The notes under the pieces are model-generated. The model was not told the origin of the DNA, did not search any database, and worked only from the letters and a program-made list of their open reading frames with translations. 64,000 nt of DNA from Phytoseiulus persimilis (Eukaryota > Arthropoda > Arachnida > Mesostigmata > Phytoseiidae): assembly GCA_037576195.1 (NCBI GenBank), contig CM075101.1, positions 3,224,001-3,288,000 on the forward strand, in the 5' to 3' direction. The translations under genes and the position numbers were made by a program. Below are positions 12,968-25,235 of this stretch, piece by piece; the stretch's first letter is position 1; every line of letters starts with the position of its first letter.

Positions 12968-13480
12968 CTAGAATGGGCGAGTCTCCGACTTCTGTGGAGC
13001 TCTAAATGAACATGAATCGAGATTCTGGCCCCTTTCCCCCCCCCCCCCCCCCCCCCATCCCCCCTCCCCCCTGACCCATATCGAGTCGAGCAGGAGAATC
13101 ATTTGTTGCAGAGTCTGATTCATCGCCATCGACTGCTTGATACGCGGCAGATTCAATTGATGCAGTTGGACATATTTATCAATAATAATGCATTTCGTCT
13201 CGGTGTGGATGTCTTCAGCAAGTCTCTCTCTACCGTGCCAGCAACATATCGAGCATTCAAATGACAAACAACATTGCTTATCAACACCGACATCATCGAG
13301 CTCGCCATCGAGAAGTCCAAATGTCGCCACTAATGCGAAACGGACTCGTTCCTTCGTCCGAACTGCATTTGAATTCGGTGCAAGAGGGGCATCAGCGGTG
13401 GCAGAGGCGCGATCCGTGGCCAGATACTCGAACCATCTTGATCCATTCCTGCGGAAATCACCAACATGAATCCACGTCAT
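12968..13480 (-). CDS. Candidate 170-codon ORF containing a glycine tract
   Basis: It starts with ATG at 13480. The first 130 or so residues look protein-like, including KERVRFALVATFGLLDGELD and a helical stretch with LPRIKQSMAMNQTLQQMI. The frame then runs through the complement of the C21 tract, giving a glycine run, and stops soon after. If real, coding probably ends at a splice site just before the G tract, where the minus strand reads ATGG then GTCAGG, a weak donor. No family is recognised. The plus strand over the same bases is also partly open, so chance is likely. Confidence 0.13.
   Translation of the reverse strand: MTWIHVGDFRRNGSRWFEYLATDRASATADAPLAPNSNAVRTKERVRFALVATFGLLDGELDDVGVDKQCCLSFECSICCWHGRERLAEDIHTETKCIIIDKYVQLHQLNLPRIKQSMAMNQTLQQMILLLDSIWVRGEGGWGGGGGGERGQNLDSCSFRAPQKSETRPF
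13036..13071. repeat. C21 homopolymer followed by two C6 runs
   Basis: Twenty-one C residues at 13036-13056 are followed by two further C6 runs up to 13071. The minus strand is G-rich and could fold into a quadruplex. Confidence 0.9.
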
Positions 13481-16400
13481 CCCCAGAGTTGCTCAGATGG
13501 TCTAGAGATCCAAAGCACTCACCGAGATCATTCTCATTTTGCTCTTGACATCCGACGACTCGATTCGCAACGGAGAGCTTCCCAGCTGCTCGAATCCGAA
13601 CCGACCCGAGACCTGCATCTCGGTTTATCTTCGAGAGTTCCGATTGGCCCGATTCGATCAGCCAGCTGCTCCTCGAAGATTTAGAGTAGGAGCGCCGGAG
13701 AGGGAATGTACTCTGATCGGCGCACGCGCTTGATACGAGCAACACGCGGCAGCTTGTAATACCACGCGTACCAAACGGTCCCAAACTGCTCGCGCAAAAA
13801 CCGTGAACATCGCATGGTGTGTGGAGATGAAGGTGGATTAGGTTGAAACTTCGCTCGCTTTTCGTTGCTCTTCTTTTTTTCCTTGGTTCTGTCTCGTTAT
13901 TTGGTCCGTCCGTCCGACGACCGAGGCCACTTCACCTCGAATCGCGTCGCCGACGGAGTTAATTACTGTCTCGAGACGAATGCTCGGTCGTGATTTTATC
14001 TATTCATCATGCTTATATCTCCTCGTTCATCATGAATCCGAGCTCCGTTCAAGCCAAGTTATCACCCGTTTGAAGTCCGCACTTTTGTGGATTCGGAACA
14101 AATTAAACTCTTTCTGTTTGTTGCCTGGGAGCCGTATCGTTGACAGCTCGTCAAGAGCTCGAATCTTTTTTCTCGCACGTATCGCACCCGAAACTGGAAT
14201 TTCTCACTCTTCCATTCAGAAACTAATCTCTCAAAATGGGTTCTCAACGATAGATATGACCGTCTGGAGACAGCTGAAATTCCTGGAGAAAGCACTTTTT
14301 CCAAAACACGCGGCTCGTCCTCACGATGTTCCAGCCGAGGTCGACTCGCGTTCGGCTCTATTATCATGGACGCGACGTCAGATGACGAAGCATCAGAGCC
14401 AGCGAGCTTCGCTGGGCAAGGCTGTCCCTTCGCCGCCTTCGACCCCGAAAGGGACTCCCGACCCCGTGTAGGAGGTAGTCTGAAGCCCGCCGCCATCACT
14501 GTCCATCGAAAAGCTGGAGCTGGTTAGAGCGATTGTAGGGGGAGATTTGATCATCTCGCGCGAGCAAAGCACGTCGGGTGGCTCTCCGCCATTTCGGTTG
14601 GGAATCGAGAATTCAATCAACATTCTGGTGCTCTCAAGCTATTCCCAGTCAGCTGTGTTCCCATGGGAAAAGCTGTCGGCCGCCCCTATTCCGGTTCGGG
14701 CTTGCCCGCTGAGCCAAAGATCCCATCGTCGCGTGTCGTGTACTGTTCTGACGCTTGAGCTCGAGTCACCGTTCTGAGGGAGTGCGCGTCGAAACATCCG
14801 AGGAGCTCGGACGGATTGGAACGCCGGTTTTTCTTCCAACGTCGCGAAAGTGCCGGGCCCTACCAGCGGCTCGCGAGGAATCAATCAAGTATCATAGTTC
14901 CGCAAGCGACGGCACGATCCTAGCCTGATATGTGCTCAGACGAGATTTGGACGAGAGCACAGATGGGTATCGCGCGAGGAAGGATAAAGAGTTGGAAATT
15001 CTGGAAATGCCGTTGAATTCCGGAGCCTTTCTTGTCGATGCATACCAACGTCGCAGCACAGCGTACAGAACATAAATTATGGAATCAACGAAATAGCGCG
15101 AGTTGAGATAAACGAAGCTTATCTAGTGTTGTCAGTGACGTTTCTTTTTCGTCGTCGTCTTCTTCTCCCGCTTGTACATTGGGATTTAACTATTCGTCGT
15201 GAATCTTCTACCAGGCACCTCCGTCTGTTTAAGAAAATCGTCGTGTCGTAGCCGTTAACTGTGCTCCATCCGACCAACGACTCACTCCGTCCACGACCGT
15301 CATCATTTCAGGATCATCTGCGCCGATCTCAGCGTGATAACAGCGCAGATAAATTCGTCCAGATAGGAAGAGCCGAGTCAGACACAGACGACAACACGGC
15401 TCGTTCTGTGTCGATGTCGTTCAATATTTTCAGATGTGTGGACACTCGCCGCTCAGACGCGCTGTATTCTTGCTTCAGCGCTTTCATATTTCCTCTTCGA
15501 GCGGAAGCACACCATCACAAAGTCAGGTGTACCATTCGCCGCTAGTGGCAACTCGACAAAGTTAGAGTTGTTCTGAGAAGTGCGTTTTCCCCTGTCATTC
15601 CACCTGCTACTGCCGTCTTATGGCAGCCTCGCATCAGTCTGCCGTTCGGCGGTGATTTCCATTTTCAGAGATAACAGAACGAGAAACGCTTCTTAGCTGG
15701 AGCCGATAGAGTGAATCGGGAAGCGCTAGCGTGCCCTGTGCGAAGTGAACTTGACGAGTCTTCTTCAATCCGACATCCGGAAGGTAGCGAAATAAAGATG
15801 CGTCACTCTGTCCAGGAGCGTTCTCCCCAGACTTCGGGAGGTTGAGATTCGATGCTCGTTCCTGAACGCTCGAAACTCTGGCTAGTTCCGGCTCCAAAAA
15901 CCCTGGAGTCGCTGCACGGGAAAGGAGGGGAAATCCTTGTATCTCGGCTTGTTCCATCACCGGGAGGGCTGTCCTGAGCTGTGAACCGTGGGCTCACTGT
16001 CGCACGCGTTTTGGGAATATCGCTGAAAACAGGCGCATTTGTGGACAGATCGAATCTGTCTGATCAGATGCTGTTGCGCTACCGCCAGCGACTGAGATCC
16101 GTCCCTGGCGCGGATACGAGAGCAAACTAGATACAGATCCGTTAACCGAGATAGAAAAACGTCGATCACTCATCGCGGCTATCCTTTTTCGGCCAGGTTC
16201 CCGATGAGGCACATTGGATCCGTTCTTGTCCGTCTCAGATTAAATATGGAACAATTATCTGTTGTTTTCTCCAATGCATCTCGCTCAACTATGTGTTGAA
16301 AGGGGCCCAACTTGTCCTTCGAATCAACTACGGCGTCATTCCGATCTGGTGCTGCCTCGTCAAAAAGTGTCTCGGACGCCTTATCGCTCATCTTGATCTT

Positions 16401-17157
16401 TTTGTGTTTAACGTAAAGAAACGATCCGCAGTTCCCACTCACATTTCCCGAACGATACTAAAGGAGAACATTCAGCAAATCACAGTAATAATCAGAGGTA
16501 ATCGCAGAGTGAAACGGAATTCTTTCGAATCGAAGTGCTTCGCTTCAGGGTTGACAGTAAAATCTAACTGAGGCTCTTGGCGCGAAAGCGTAATTTACGC
16601 TCGAGAAATGAGCTTCCATTCATTCGTTAGGTTGCCGGAGGAAGTATACGAAACCATCCGAGCTGAAGTTAAATCCGGGCTTGGAAGCAACTGACACGCT
16701 CGGAAGAATTCGCAGTTCTCAGTAATGAAACGAACGAGAAAAGTTCGGGCAGAGTCAAGAAGTGCTCCTGCCTTTTTCCCAGTGCTCCATAGCGGCAGTA
16801 TGAATGTCGTTCTATTTTATGGAAATGGAATTCCGAGCCCTGACTCACTTCAATATGGAGCAGGAGCGATCGGTTCCTCATCATATGAAGATCGTCATAC
16901 TTGGTGATTGGCCAAAACTGTCGGAATGGATTCGTGTTCTGCAGGAAGGACATCGGTTCGTCCGAGAAAAGCCAAAAAACATCGTTCGAACCCATCGCTC
17001 GACTGAATTTCTGCTGACTTCAGGCACGCCTTCGAAGTCCACGATATCTACGGAGAACTCGATACTGATCGGTTTTAATGGGGTGCTAACAATAAGTAGT
17101 TCTTTGGAGATTTCCGATGCTACATCGCACCTCAGGGGCAGCAAGAGCTTGGTGACA
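13481..17157. other. No gene recognised
   Basis: Overlapping short frames on both strands. The plus-strand frame at 13980-14471 (163 codons) lies opposite a minus-strand frame at 14062-14499 (145 codons), which shows how little an open frame means here. Confidence 0.4.
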
Positions 17158-17228
17158 GGAATCGAACCGGGGATTCTGTCCAGAGCCACGAAGAGATGCC
17201 GCTTATAAAATTCAAGCTCACTGCGCCA
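17158..17228 (-). other. Paired pol III A-box and B-box, possible tRNA or SINE relic
   Basis: On the minus strand TGGCGCAGTGA (17228-17218) fits the A-box consensus at all but the last position, and GGTTCGATTCC (17168-17158) is a perfect B-box. They are separated by 49 bases. A cloverleaf fails: the T-stem flanks do not pair well and the acceptor arms do not match. The spacing is also about 16 bases too long for an intron-free tRNA. No run of four T follows closely on the minus strand. A decayed tRNA-derived element is possible, and so is coincidence. Confidence 0.2.
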
Positions 17229-18261
17229 GCGTATACGAGCGGGTATAAACACAGACAAATAGTTTCCAAGAGCCGCAGGTGCGCTTCCTGGAGAAAACCA
17301 AGGAGAGCGACCAGGCTCCGCGGCCAGGTTATTTGTAGACAGAGAGCGGGAAGCTTTCGATCAGGCTTTTCTGATATTCGGATATCATCGCTATTCAAAG
17401 ATGATCTCGGTCGCGACACGAGACCTTCCCCGATGCTTCGACCGTGGTATTTTATTTCTTTATGCCAATATATTCCTTCCTTATTAAATTCGTCGTGTTC
17501 TTTCGCGACGTTGACAAAAAAGAGCGGGGCCGCATGTCCGACGATCAATGACAGCGCTCGTATCTCGTGCTTGAGATCGACGAATGTGAAGCGGCAGACG
17601 TAGGGTGGCTTCCAGGAAAATCGACGAAAAACGGGGATCAACACATCTCGCTTGGCTTTCGCCGGTTAGAGACCTGTTATCACAGGGAAAACTTATGACG
17701 AATAAAGCCGATGTTCTCTGTCGCACTGTCCATTTTTCCCGACCTGTAGTCACGAGATCTCTGGAAACCGTTCAGGCCGTGTAATCTGTCGCAAAACCTA
17801 CTTTTCGGATTCAATTATCGGGTTACCCATCCTTCGTTCAAAGTAGTTAACAGTCAAGAAATGTTCAGCTCCAACGCTGTGTCTGTGGCCACACATCACC
17901 TCATCGACACCGGCTGCTGCCGCAGATAACGGTCTTATCGACTCACTCAATTTTCTCCGACTCCTCGAGGAATCGACGGCATCGAGAGCCAATGTGAGAC
18001 TTCCATGGTACCTGTTGATCATTGGGGAACTAGCCTCGACGACAACTCCCACGAATCGGCGAAGATCAGCTCGAGCTCTGAGAGACTTTTAGCGATCGCT
18101 AGCTCCGAAGCGGAACTGATATTGCCCATATTGGCAGGTTGCAACCGCTGATGGGAACGCGCTGACGAATCTTGGTGACTTTCCGTCTCCAGGCGGAAGA
18201 TAGGAACTCGAGCCAAGCGAATAGATAAGGACAACGGAGTGAGGTAATTATCGTTCTTCAG

Positions 18262-18480
18262 GAATTGTCCATCTCCGAAAACGGACTCACAATCAGTCCC
18301 TTACCGCCTTCCGCAGTTCGATCCGTGCGTTTCACCGGAGAAATTTCACTCCCGGCTTCGATTGAGAGAGGCGAGCGTGGCGATGTATGTTTGCGACACG
18401 AACTATTTTCTTCTGATAAAGAGACACTCCTTATCGGGCGGAACACGGTGTTCTCTTCAGAAGTTGCTCGATACCTGTAA
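18262..18480 (+). CDS. Candidate terminal exon, 72 residues, function unknown
   Basis: The acceptor TTATCGTTCTTCAG ends at 18261. The frame then reads in phase 0 for 72 codons to TAA at 18478. It includes ENGLTISPLPPSAV, EISLPASIERGERG and CLRHELFSSDKETLL. The LPxSIxRGE pattern faintly recalls the strand before the bait-region exit of alpha-2-macroglobulin-like proteins, but the following residues do not hold up. I treat it as unassigned. The minus strand is open over much of the same span. There is no signal peptide or membrane span. Confidence 0.15.
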   Translation, partial: ELSISENGLTISPLPPSAVRSVRFTGEISLPASIERGERGDVCLRHELFSSDKETLLIGRNTVFSSEVARYL

Positions 18481-21400
18481 ACTGCAGGTCATACAGCCGC
18501 TGATACAGCCGCGGAGTTGTACGAGACAGGCCGAGAAAGTAGCCACGCGGAACAGCGACTGCTGCTTGATAGCATTGAATTTAAGTGACGATACTCTACT
18601 CGCTTTGTCTCTCTTCCCGCTGATCGGCTAGTGAGTGTGTTCGTTCATTTCGACGCTGAAATCCAGTTTGACTGACAGACGCTCGCTGATATGTTCAGTT
18701 GTTGGATAGCGACGGAACAATAGCAGTCGTGAAAGAAGGTACTCCTACTCAGTCGTCTATTAGCCGAGGTCGGCGCTTCGCCTTACTCGCCCGATGGGAT
18801 ACGGCGACGACTACACCGACAAGGCATTCGGCAATTTGGGTACAATGTGAGATAAGCGACGATAAACGACGTTGTAGCCGGTTCACTGAAATTCAGGTGC
18901 GACTCGGCCACCGGGCGATCGCTCGGCAGTTAGCACTAGAGAATGTATCGTTCGGTTGCGGTACCATCAGTGCCGCGATCCGAGTGCCAGGGTGAGTTCC
19001 CGATGTCGGCACACGGGGATCTCATGGGCTTCGTCAGTCGGACTCAATGGGAATTCTAGCTTCGCGAGCGGCATTCGCTGAGTAATTGTTGGTGTAATGT
19101 TTCCCTTACGGCGACTCGAAAGTCAGTGTTTACGATAACAGCAGAAACTCCAGGTCAACCGTCGGGCTAGCGCGCCGTCATGGGCGCTGGCCAACCACAA
19201 AAGCTACTTCAGCTGAGCTGCCACGACTCAAACACACGATCGAGCGCCATCCGAGGAGACCAGGCGCTTAGAACATGAAACGCTGATCGATGCTTCCGGG
19301 CTAGCTTCACTTTGCGCTCGGAGTGAAAACGGGGGCAGCAACTCCTCGGTCGTCGCGAAACACTGTTGTCGTTGAGGAACGGATGCTTCCGACATTACTT
19401 CGGATCTTTTATGCGGACATCCCCTACGGTCACAGGAAAATTTTCTGAATTCAGTTGGACTTCCGCGCTTGGTTTGATGGATACCGAAACGCTGCGCTGA
19501 GTTCATATGTCAAACGTTGTCGCGTTGCAGCCGCTACGGTTGATGCGCCAAGGGGTGGGTCCGTCCGTCACGGAATCGAACTTCTCGATTATTTTGTTCA
19601 ATCGTCGTCGGTGCATCGGGGGATCGGGCGAACCACTCGGGTCCGCAGCAATTTTGCGCTACTAATAAAATCGTCCAGACCAGTACTCGTGGAAAACGGA
19701 ATCGTTCAATGATCGTGAGAAAAGCTTTGTTATTCCGCTTCTGAGATCGATCAGCACCACCATCCGAGTCGTCACCCGCTCTGAGAATGGCCGCTCTTAT
19801 TTATTGTTAAGTCACTAGATTTATGTCCGCGGCGTACTGTTGACTCGACTGTTCCGAACGAGAAAATTCGCCCGGAAAATAATCCTGACCAGCTCGTGAT
19901 CTGAGAATTCGTAGCTGGAAGCTGGAGAACGCGGCGGCCATCTTCGATCCCACGATAGTGGTAGCACGTCAAGTTGTTGTTGTCGTGCACGTCAGACTAG
20001 GGCTCATGGCCGACTGCTGACGTGACAGGATTCTTACCGATGGAGACTTCAGGAGCCCGTATCGCTAGGCTGTTCCGGAATGGCGTGTGGTCCCGAGTCC
20101 GCATCAAATCAAACCCGAAACTCTCCTGAGCTGGGCGGCCGGGAATATTCACATATGTGTAGTCAGGACTCGACCGCAGATGACCAGTTGGAGCTTCTTT
20201 GAACGTTCCCGCACGTGAATCCTGACCTGAGCCAGGTCTGATTGAGAAAGGGAAAAAAGTTCTACGATAAGAATCGGCAAAGCTATCGATATCCACATTG
20301 ACTCGGTTGCCGCACTGTTTGCACGCACTTTTGGCCGAAACGTGAGCATCCTCGCTAGCCGAGAGGAGTGCGCATAATGCGGTCGCTCTCCGAACGGGCG
20401 CGCGTCCCGCCGAAGAGCTTCCACTAGATGCACCACTCGAGGCGGTCCGCTACAAATCCTTTCCCACGGAAGAAATGTACCTTGAACGGGCCGAACTCAT
20501 GAATGCGTTAGCTCAACCATCGAAAAGTGTCGAGCCGCGCGCTGTCCCCATTGGTGAGTCTTCACAAAAACCGAGTTCGAGCCCCAACTTCCAGTTCATG
20601 TGTCTCCGTTTCAGTGGAAGTGAATGAAACCCGTCAGGACCTTGGTGAGCGAACGAGAATGCAAAACTTGAATTTCCGCCTATCCGGGAACTGCACAGAC
20701 CTCCATGGGTTGCGAGGATCGAGTCTCTATCGGGCTCGGACAGTTGAATGCGGGCGACGTCTCCAACTACCCCAAAGATGTCGCTAGGAGAGAAAACCGC
20801 GTTAATAAAATGGATTGATTGTGTTTCGCGTCCGCATCGGATCGCGTTCTAAACGCCAGCTGATTCTCGCCTCTCGATCGTGTCATCCAACGACGGTGAC
20901 GACAAGCGTCCCTCCACAGTTCGTGGGGAGACATACCACTATAATTTGTTGTCTCAGATTCCTTCGTTCAGCTCTCGAGCCATCCACCGGGTCGGATGAC
21001 ATATCCGGAGCGATTTGTATCCGAACGTCACGAACATACTCGTCGTCGGGAGCTTGACCCGGAACGGAACGAAATCAGTTCTTTTTGAGTGCGTATGCAG
21101 CAGTATGCTGGCCGGGCGGTTCTCGCGCTGCAGGGCTCAAGGATGCTGCAATCTTGTTGCAACGACCTACTTATGCTGCCCAGCGGCTGTCTGTCAACGC
21201 TGAGCGACGAGTATCTGTTCGTATAGGCAACGGCGATGGTGGCTATCGTCCGCATTGAGCGGTCAGAGCGCTCATCTTTTTCCCATTAAGGTCTAGTAGG
21301 CTGCTGCTGATATCAGCTGATGACGGAACTCCACAGCAGGACGAGCTTACCTGGCGATTGGCCTCAAAGATCTTCAACGCGTTCCTTCCTGCTTCCGAAA

Positions 21401-23201
21401 ACTGATCTCGCGAGCAAGCGGACAAAAACACTCAGCCGTGGCCACGGTTAACACCGAGGAGGTGGAACACATCCACTCCCGTCGTCGCCGAGTACGACGC
21501 CACTCACCCAAAAGAGTGAAACATGGAACAACATTCCTCAACGATGCGCGGTGGAACTCCGATCTGCGGTGAGTGCATCACAGCAACCCTTCTGGCGATC
21601 GATGACAAACCCTCGATCCCGCGCGAACTACATGTCCACCAATTTCGGAACCGAGGCAAGCGTACCCGCCAGATAACAGGTCGACAGCCACCGCGGACCG
21701 ATACTTTTGAAGTCTCTATCTGGGGTTCCCTGTGACCGGAAATATTGAGCATTACGAGAATGACAACTTGACGCGGCGGGTTATGTGAGGGCGCGCCCGA
21801 ACACGTCGGGTGGTGGGTGGCTTCGAGAGCCGTTAACCACCGACGGATGAGGGCGAGTCCCGGATCGACGAATTGCAAGCGTATTATAGGTTTTCGGGGG
21901 CTTGAAGGATCTCAGCAGACCCATTTTCGGCGCCGATAAAGTTCTGGTCGAGTGTAAGCGCGGCATGCGCGACGATTCGTTTTTCAGATAAGTCCCTCAA
22001 CAACAGCAACTGCCGTTGGACAGGAGAGGTAAAACAGTCGGCTGAGGAGAAAGCGGGAGAACGAAGAAGGAATACCCATCGAGTGGCTGACGTTCGCAGA
22101 CCTCTGTACGACAGCAGAGATTAGATCCTTCAACAATTTGAACAACAAGACCAGCGATGAGCATCCGATGAGAACGCGTCGAACGCTGAAGTTGCCACGG
22201 GATAGTTCACCGACCGCGCGGGCTGATAGCATCAATCGAGGGCCGATGTTTCCGTTGTTCAGTCTTATCGATCCTCCACACTCTGCGGGATAGAATACGT
22301 AGGGAGAATTTTCATCTCACACATGAGGAGGAAAATACTTTCATTCTGTGATTTCGGCTTCGAAAAATCATATCTACGATTCCGAGAAACAGCTCGTTGA
22401 ACCTCTCAGAGGTGTAACCCATTAAAGTCGAGGAACTTGGTGCTTCCAATCACTGATTGTGAGCAACTTCAGCGTAACATCTAGATCCTGCTGCCGTTGT
22501 TCAGACGAGCTCAAACGGGACTTCCCTAAATCGGTGGAAAGTCCTCTCCCCTCAATTTGATCTCCTATTCGGTCTCTAGTGGATACGGAGTATCATACAA
22601 ACACAGAATGTGTTCGAAAACTAGTGGAGCTTCTCAACCAAGGCTTTCCGGTCGCGAGCGATCTTCGCGAACCAGCGGATCACGACAAAATTTCTCCGAT
22701 TTCGCCACCAGCCGTGAGAGGAAACGCTACGATTCCCTCCGCAGCTTCGGGCTGTATGATTCAGGCGATATAGTCGTCCTTTTAGTCGCCCATCGTCAGC
22801 ACCGCGATTATCAGCGAACAACACACGGCTCGACAGCGGTCATTACTTTGAATAATATTTACAACAAGCCGCCGCGAATTTGATTTGATTATCGATATTT
22901 CTCTTATTATTTGATGGAATGGTCGAGCCAGTACACCGGCTGCTCAATCGGTTGCTCAGAGAACTCGCACAGCAACTTTGATGGCTGACCCACTTTCCGA
23001 ATAAATTAGGTGGATGAAGACAATATTCGCACCCGCCGAGCAAATAATCTCTGGGATAGTTATCCGGTCGCCAGGCGAACGAGTGATGAAGTGAATAACG
23101 TTACCGACGACCTATCTTTCGCGATGTTATCAACGGCCACAAAGTCACCCACAGCTGTGAAATGCGCTTTTTCGCCGATGCGTGCTGGTGTGTAGACAAC
23201 G
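18481..23201. other. No gene recognised
   Basis: Many short frames and occasional GTGAGT words (about 18638, 20551 and 21569 on the plus strand) but no exon pair that joins in frame. No repeats of note. Confidence 0.4.
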
Positions 23202-23996
23202 ATGGGAGTCGTCTCCGTCGGGGATTTTTTTTCACGTTCTGAAAACTCATTATCAGAGCCTGGAAGCTCAGGCTATTTTTCGAGATTATCCCCTCATCGC
23301 AAGCGGAATAATTCCGAAAAATTCACTGAGCTTCTCATTATGTGTCGCGGAAACGCATACCCCTCACCTTCTCCCCAGGGATCTGAGATAGAACCTCGTT
23401 TGCCCGAACGGAATCAATCGAATCATGTCGGTGGCGTCGTCAGCTCATGGTTTCGTTCATTTGCTTCATCCTCATCTCACTGCGCTCATCACGTGGTCAG
23501 CTATCCGTGTCGGATGTCCTATTGTCTTGTCCTAATAGGAATACGAGGTAATGGCTGTTTATCTTCACCACACGGTCTCGGCGTTTCTGCCCGATGGCGG
23601 CACCTATCAACGACCGCCCTGTTGTTCCCTGTTTTCGTATGGGTCGCGCCTGAATGCAAGGCCGGAACGCTCCCATCGAATCTCATGTTTGATGATTCCC
23701 GTGAGCGCCGATGGATGAGAGATCAGGCTCTCTGGAGACGGAAGCTCAGAGAAGCGAAGTGTTCTAAGCGCGCCGAGTCACGAGAAAACCAGGAACGATA
23801 CCGGAAGTCGCGCGCGGATTCGGCAGATAAAATACACGGCTGTGATGCCTCAAAGACCGGACAAACGCCGGATGGGCTCTTGGCAAACGAGGCTCTCCAA
23901 GCAGTTATGATACTCGGGAGATTCAAGATTGGAGCAGGAGGTATCGTTGTTTCAGCTCTCGCGGCTCCGATCCGAGTCCCGATCCCGTGTTGTTGA
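23202..23996 (+). CDS. Candidate 264-residue ATG-initiated ORF, function unknown
   Basis: It is among the longest ATG-to-stop frames in the window. The first half is serine-rich and nondescript. Residues about 165-210 are strongly basic and probably helical, with RERRWMRDQALWRRKLREAK and RENQERYRKSRADSADK. The tail is hydrophobic (GGIVVSALAAPIRVPIPCC). A basic, arginine-rich helix of this kind occurs in disordered or nucleic-acid-binding proteins, but I see no zinc-finger or leucine-zipper spacing. The opposite strand is open from 24028 to 23723. No splice signals or poly(A) signal support it. Confidence 0.15.
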   Translation: MGVVSVGDFFSRSENSLSEPGSSGYFSRLSPHRKRNNSEKFTELLIMCRGNAYPSPSPQGSEIEPRLPERNQSNHVGGVVSSWFRSFASSSSHCAHHVVSYPCRMSYCLVLIGIRGNGCLSSPHGLGVSARWRHLSTTALLFPVFVWVAPECKAGTLPSNLMFDDSRERRWMRDQALWRRKLREAKCSKRAESRENQERYRKSRADSADKIHGCDASKTGQTPDGLLANEALQAVMILGRFKIGAGGIVVSALAAPIRVPIPCC

Positions 23997-25215
23997 CCTA
24001 CACCGGATCGGGAACCACGCCCCTTCATCCGATTGACTCACTGATCTCTGCGCGAATCGTTTTACCAGGAATTGATATTTTCCGTTTGTGGAATGAATAA
24101 TATTCCTGGAAATTATATCTACAGGTTCCCGGTTCAGCTCAAAGGCGGATTCAACTTGAAACTCTGAGCAGTTGGCCAGAAGGGCAACATATCCGTGCAC
24201 TTGAGTCAGTCTGCCTGCAATTATTTCGTTCGATCGTACCAAGAACCGATGAGGATTTACGAATAACTCTTCACAGGGAGAGAGATATTTTGTGGACGGA
24301 AGCTTAGAATAGTTGTGACTTTCCTCATTCCGAATCGTAGATGTTGCTCTGCAGCCTACGAGAGGCAATGAGTCGGAGCTCTCTCATCCTCAGCTACGTC
24401 CTCCATCGTCTCGAACGCATTCCGCTCCGGTTTTGGATTCCCGCGAGGGCTCCGGCCAGGATGTCCTTCCGCCGATGTTCCGGCAGCCAATGCCGGCGAA
24501 AGCTCCTTCGCAGGACCTTTCGCGGCGGGACCAGAAAGAGGCCCTAAATTTCGCCAAAGTCGAATCTGTCATCGTGCCTGTCTCACCTTGCCTCCTATCG
24601 CGTATTTCTTCTTCATTCTGGAATCATAATTTTCCTGTGCCACGTTAGAATCGCTCACAGACATTTGCCCGCCGTCGGCCATCGGCTCTTTACATATCAA
24701 GGCTCTTTCCGTGGTTTCGCGGAACGATGAACCTTTTGCTGCGAAGAGCTCGGGACTTCATCCTTTCCTTGAATCCGACATAGAAGCCCGAACGAAGTGC
24801 TGATTCGGGATCGACCGCGCCCCGCTTTTCGTGTCTGACACAACGGACAGTTCATCCCGGTGCGCAACGAGAATCGCCGCCACGCGTGACGCTGTTCGAC
24901 AAGAGCCTCCCGCGCAGCTGGACCCTATCGCAAGCATGCACATGCAAGCTGGTGTGCTGATAGTTGCACTTGAATGACAACCCTGCTGGGAGTCCTTCTA
25001 GGGACGCGCACCCTCCATCGGAATAGGTCATACCGACGAGGCCGCTTCGTCACACATCTAAACTTTTGTCGAGCCATCGATCAGTCGACATTTCCGTGGC
25101 CAAGCGCTAGAGAGCGCAATCGGCATCGGCGCCTTCAGAGCGCGGAATCTCAGCCGCGACCACTCGGGGAATCGTTTCCTTCCTCCAGAGTTGATTGGAG
25201 AGCAACCGCCTCCAT

Positions 25216-25235
25216 CCCCCCCCCCCAAAAAAAAA
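25216..25235. repeat. C11 followed by A9
   Basis: Eleven C residues run directly into nine A residues. Slippage or assembly error is likely at such a site. Confidence 0.9.

Noticed and set aside
16545-16560. CAGGGTTG near 16.55 kb as a second hAT-type end
   Set aside because: The match breaks after eight bases, with no inverted partner or target duplication.
18262-18480. Faint resemblance to alpha-2-macroglobulin (LPxSIxRGE)
   Set aside because: Only a few residues agree, and the expected downstream pattern is missing.
19150-19240. tRNA-like arrangement of GGC and CTGAG words on the minus strand
   Set aside because: No T-loop motif and no acceptor stem.
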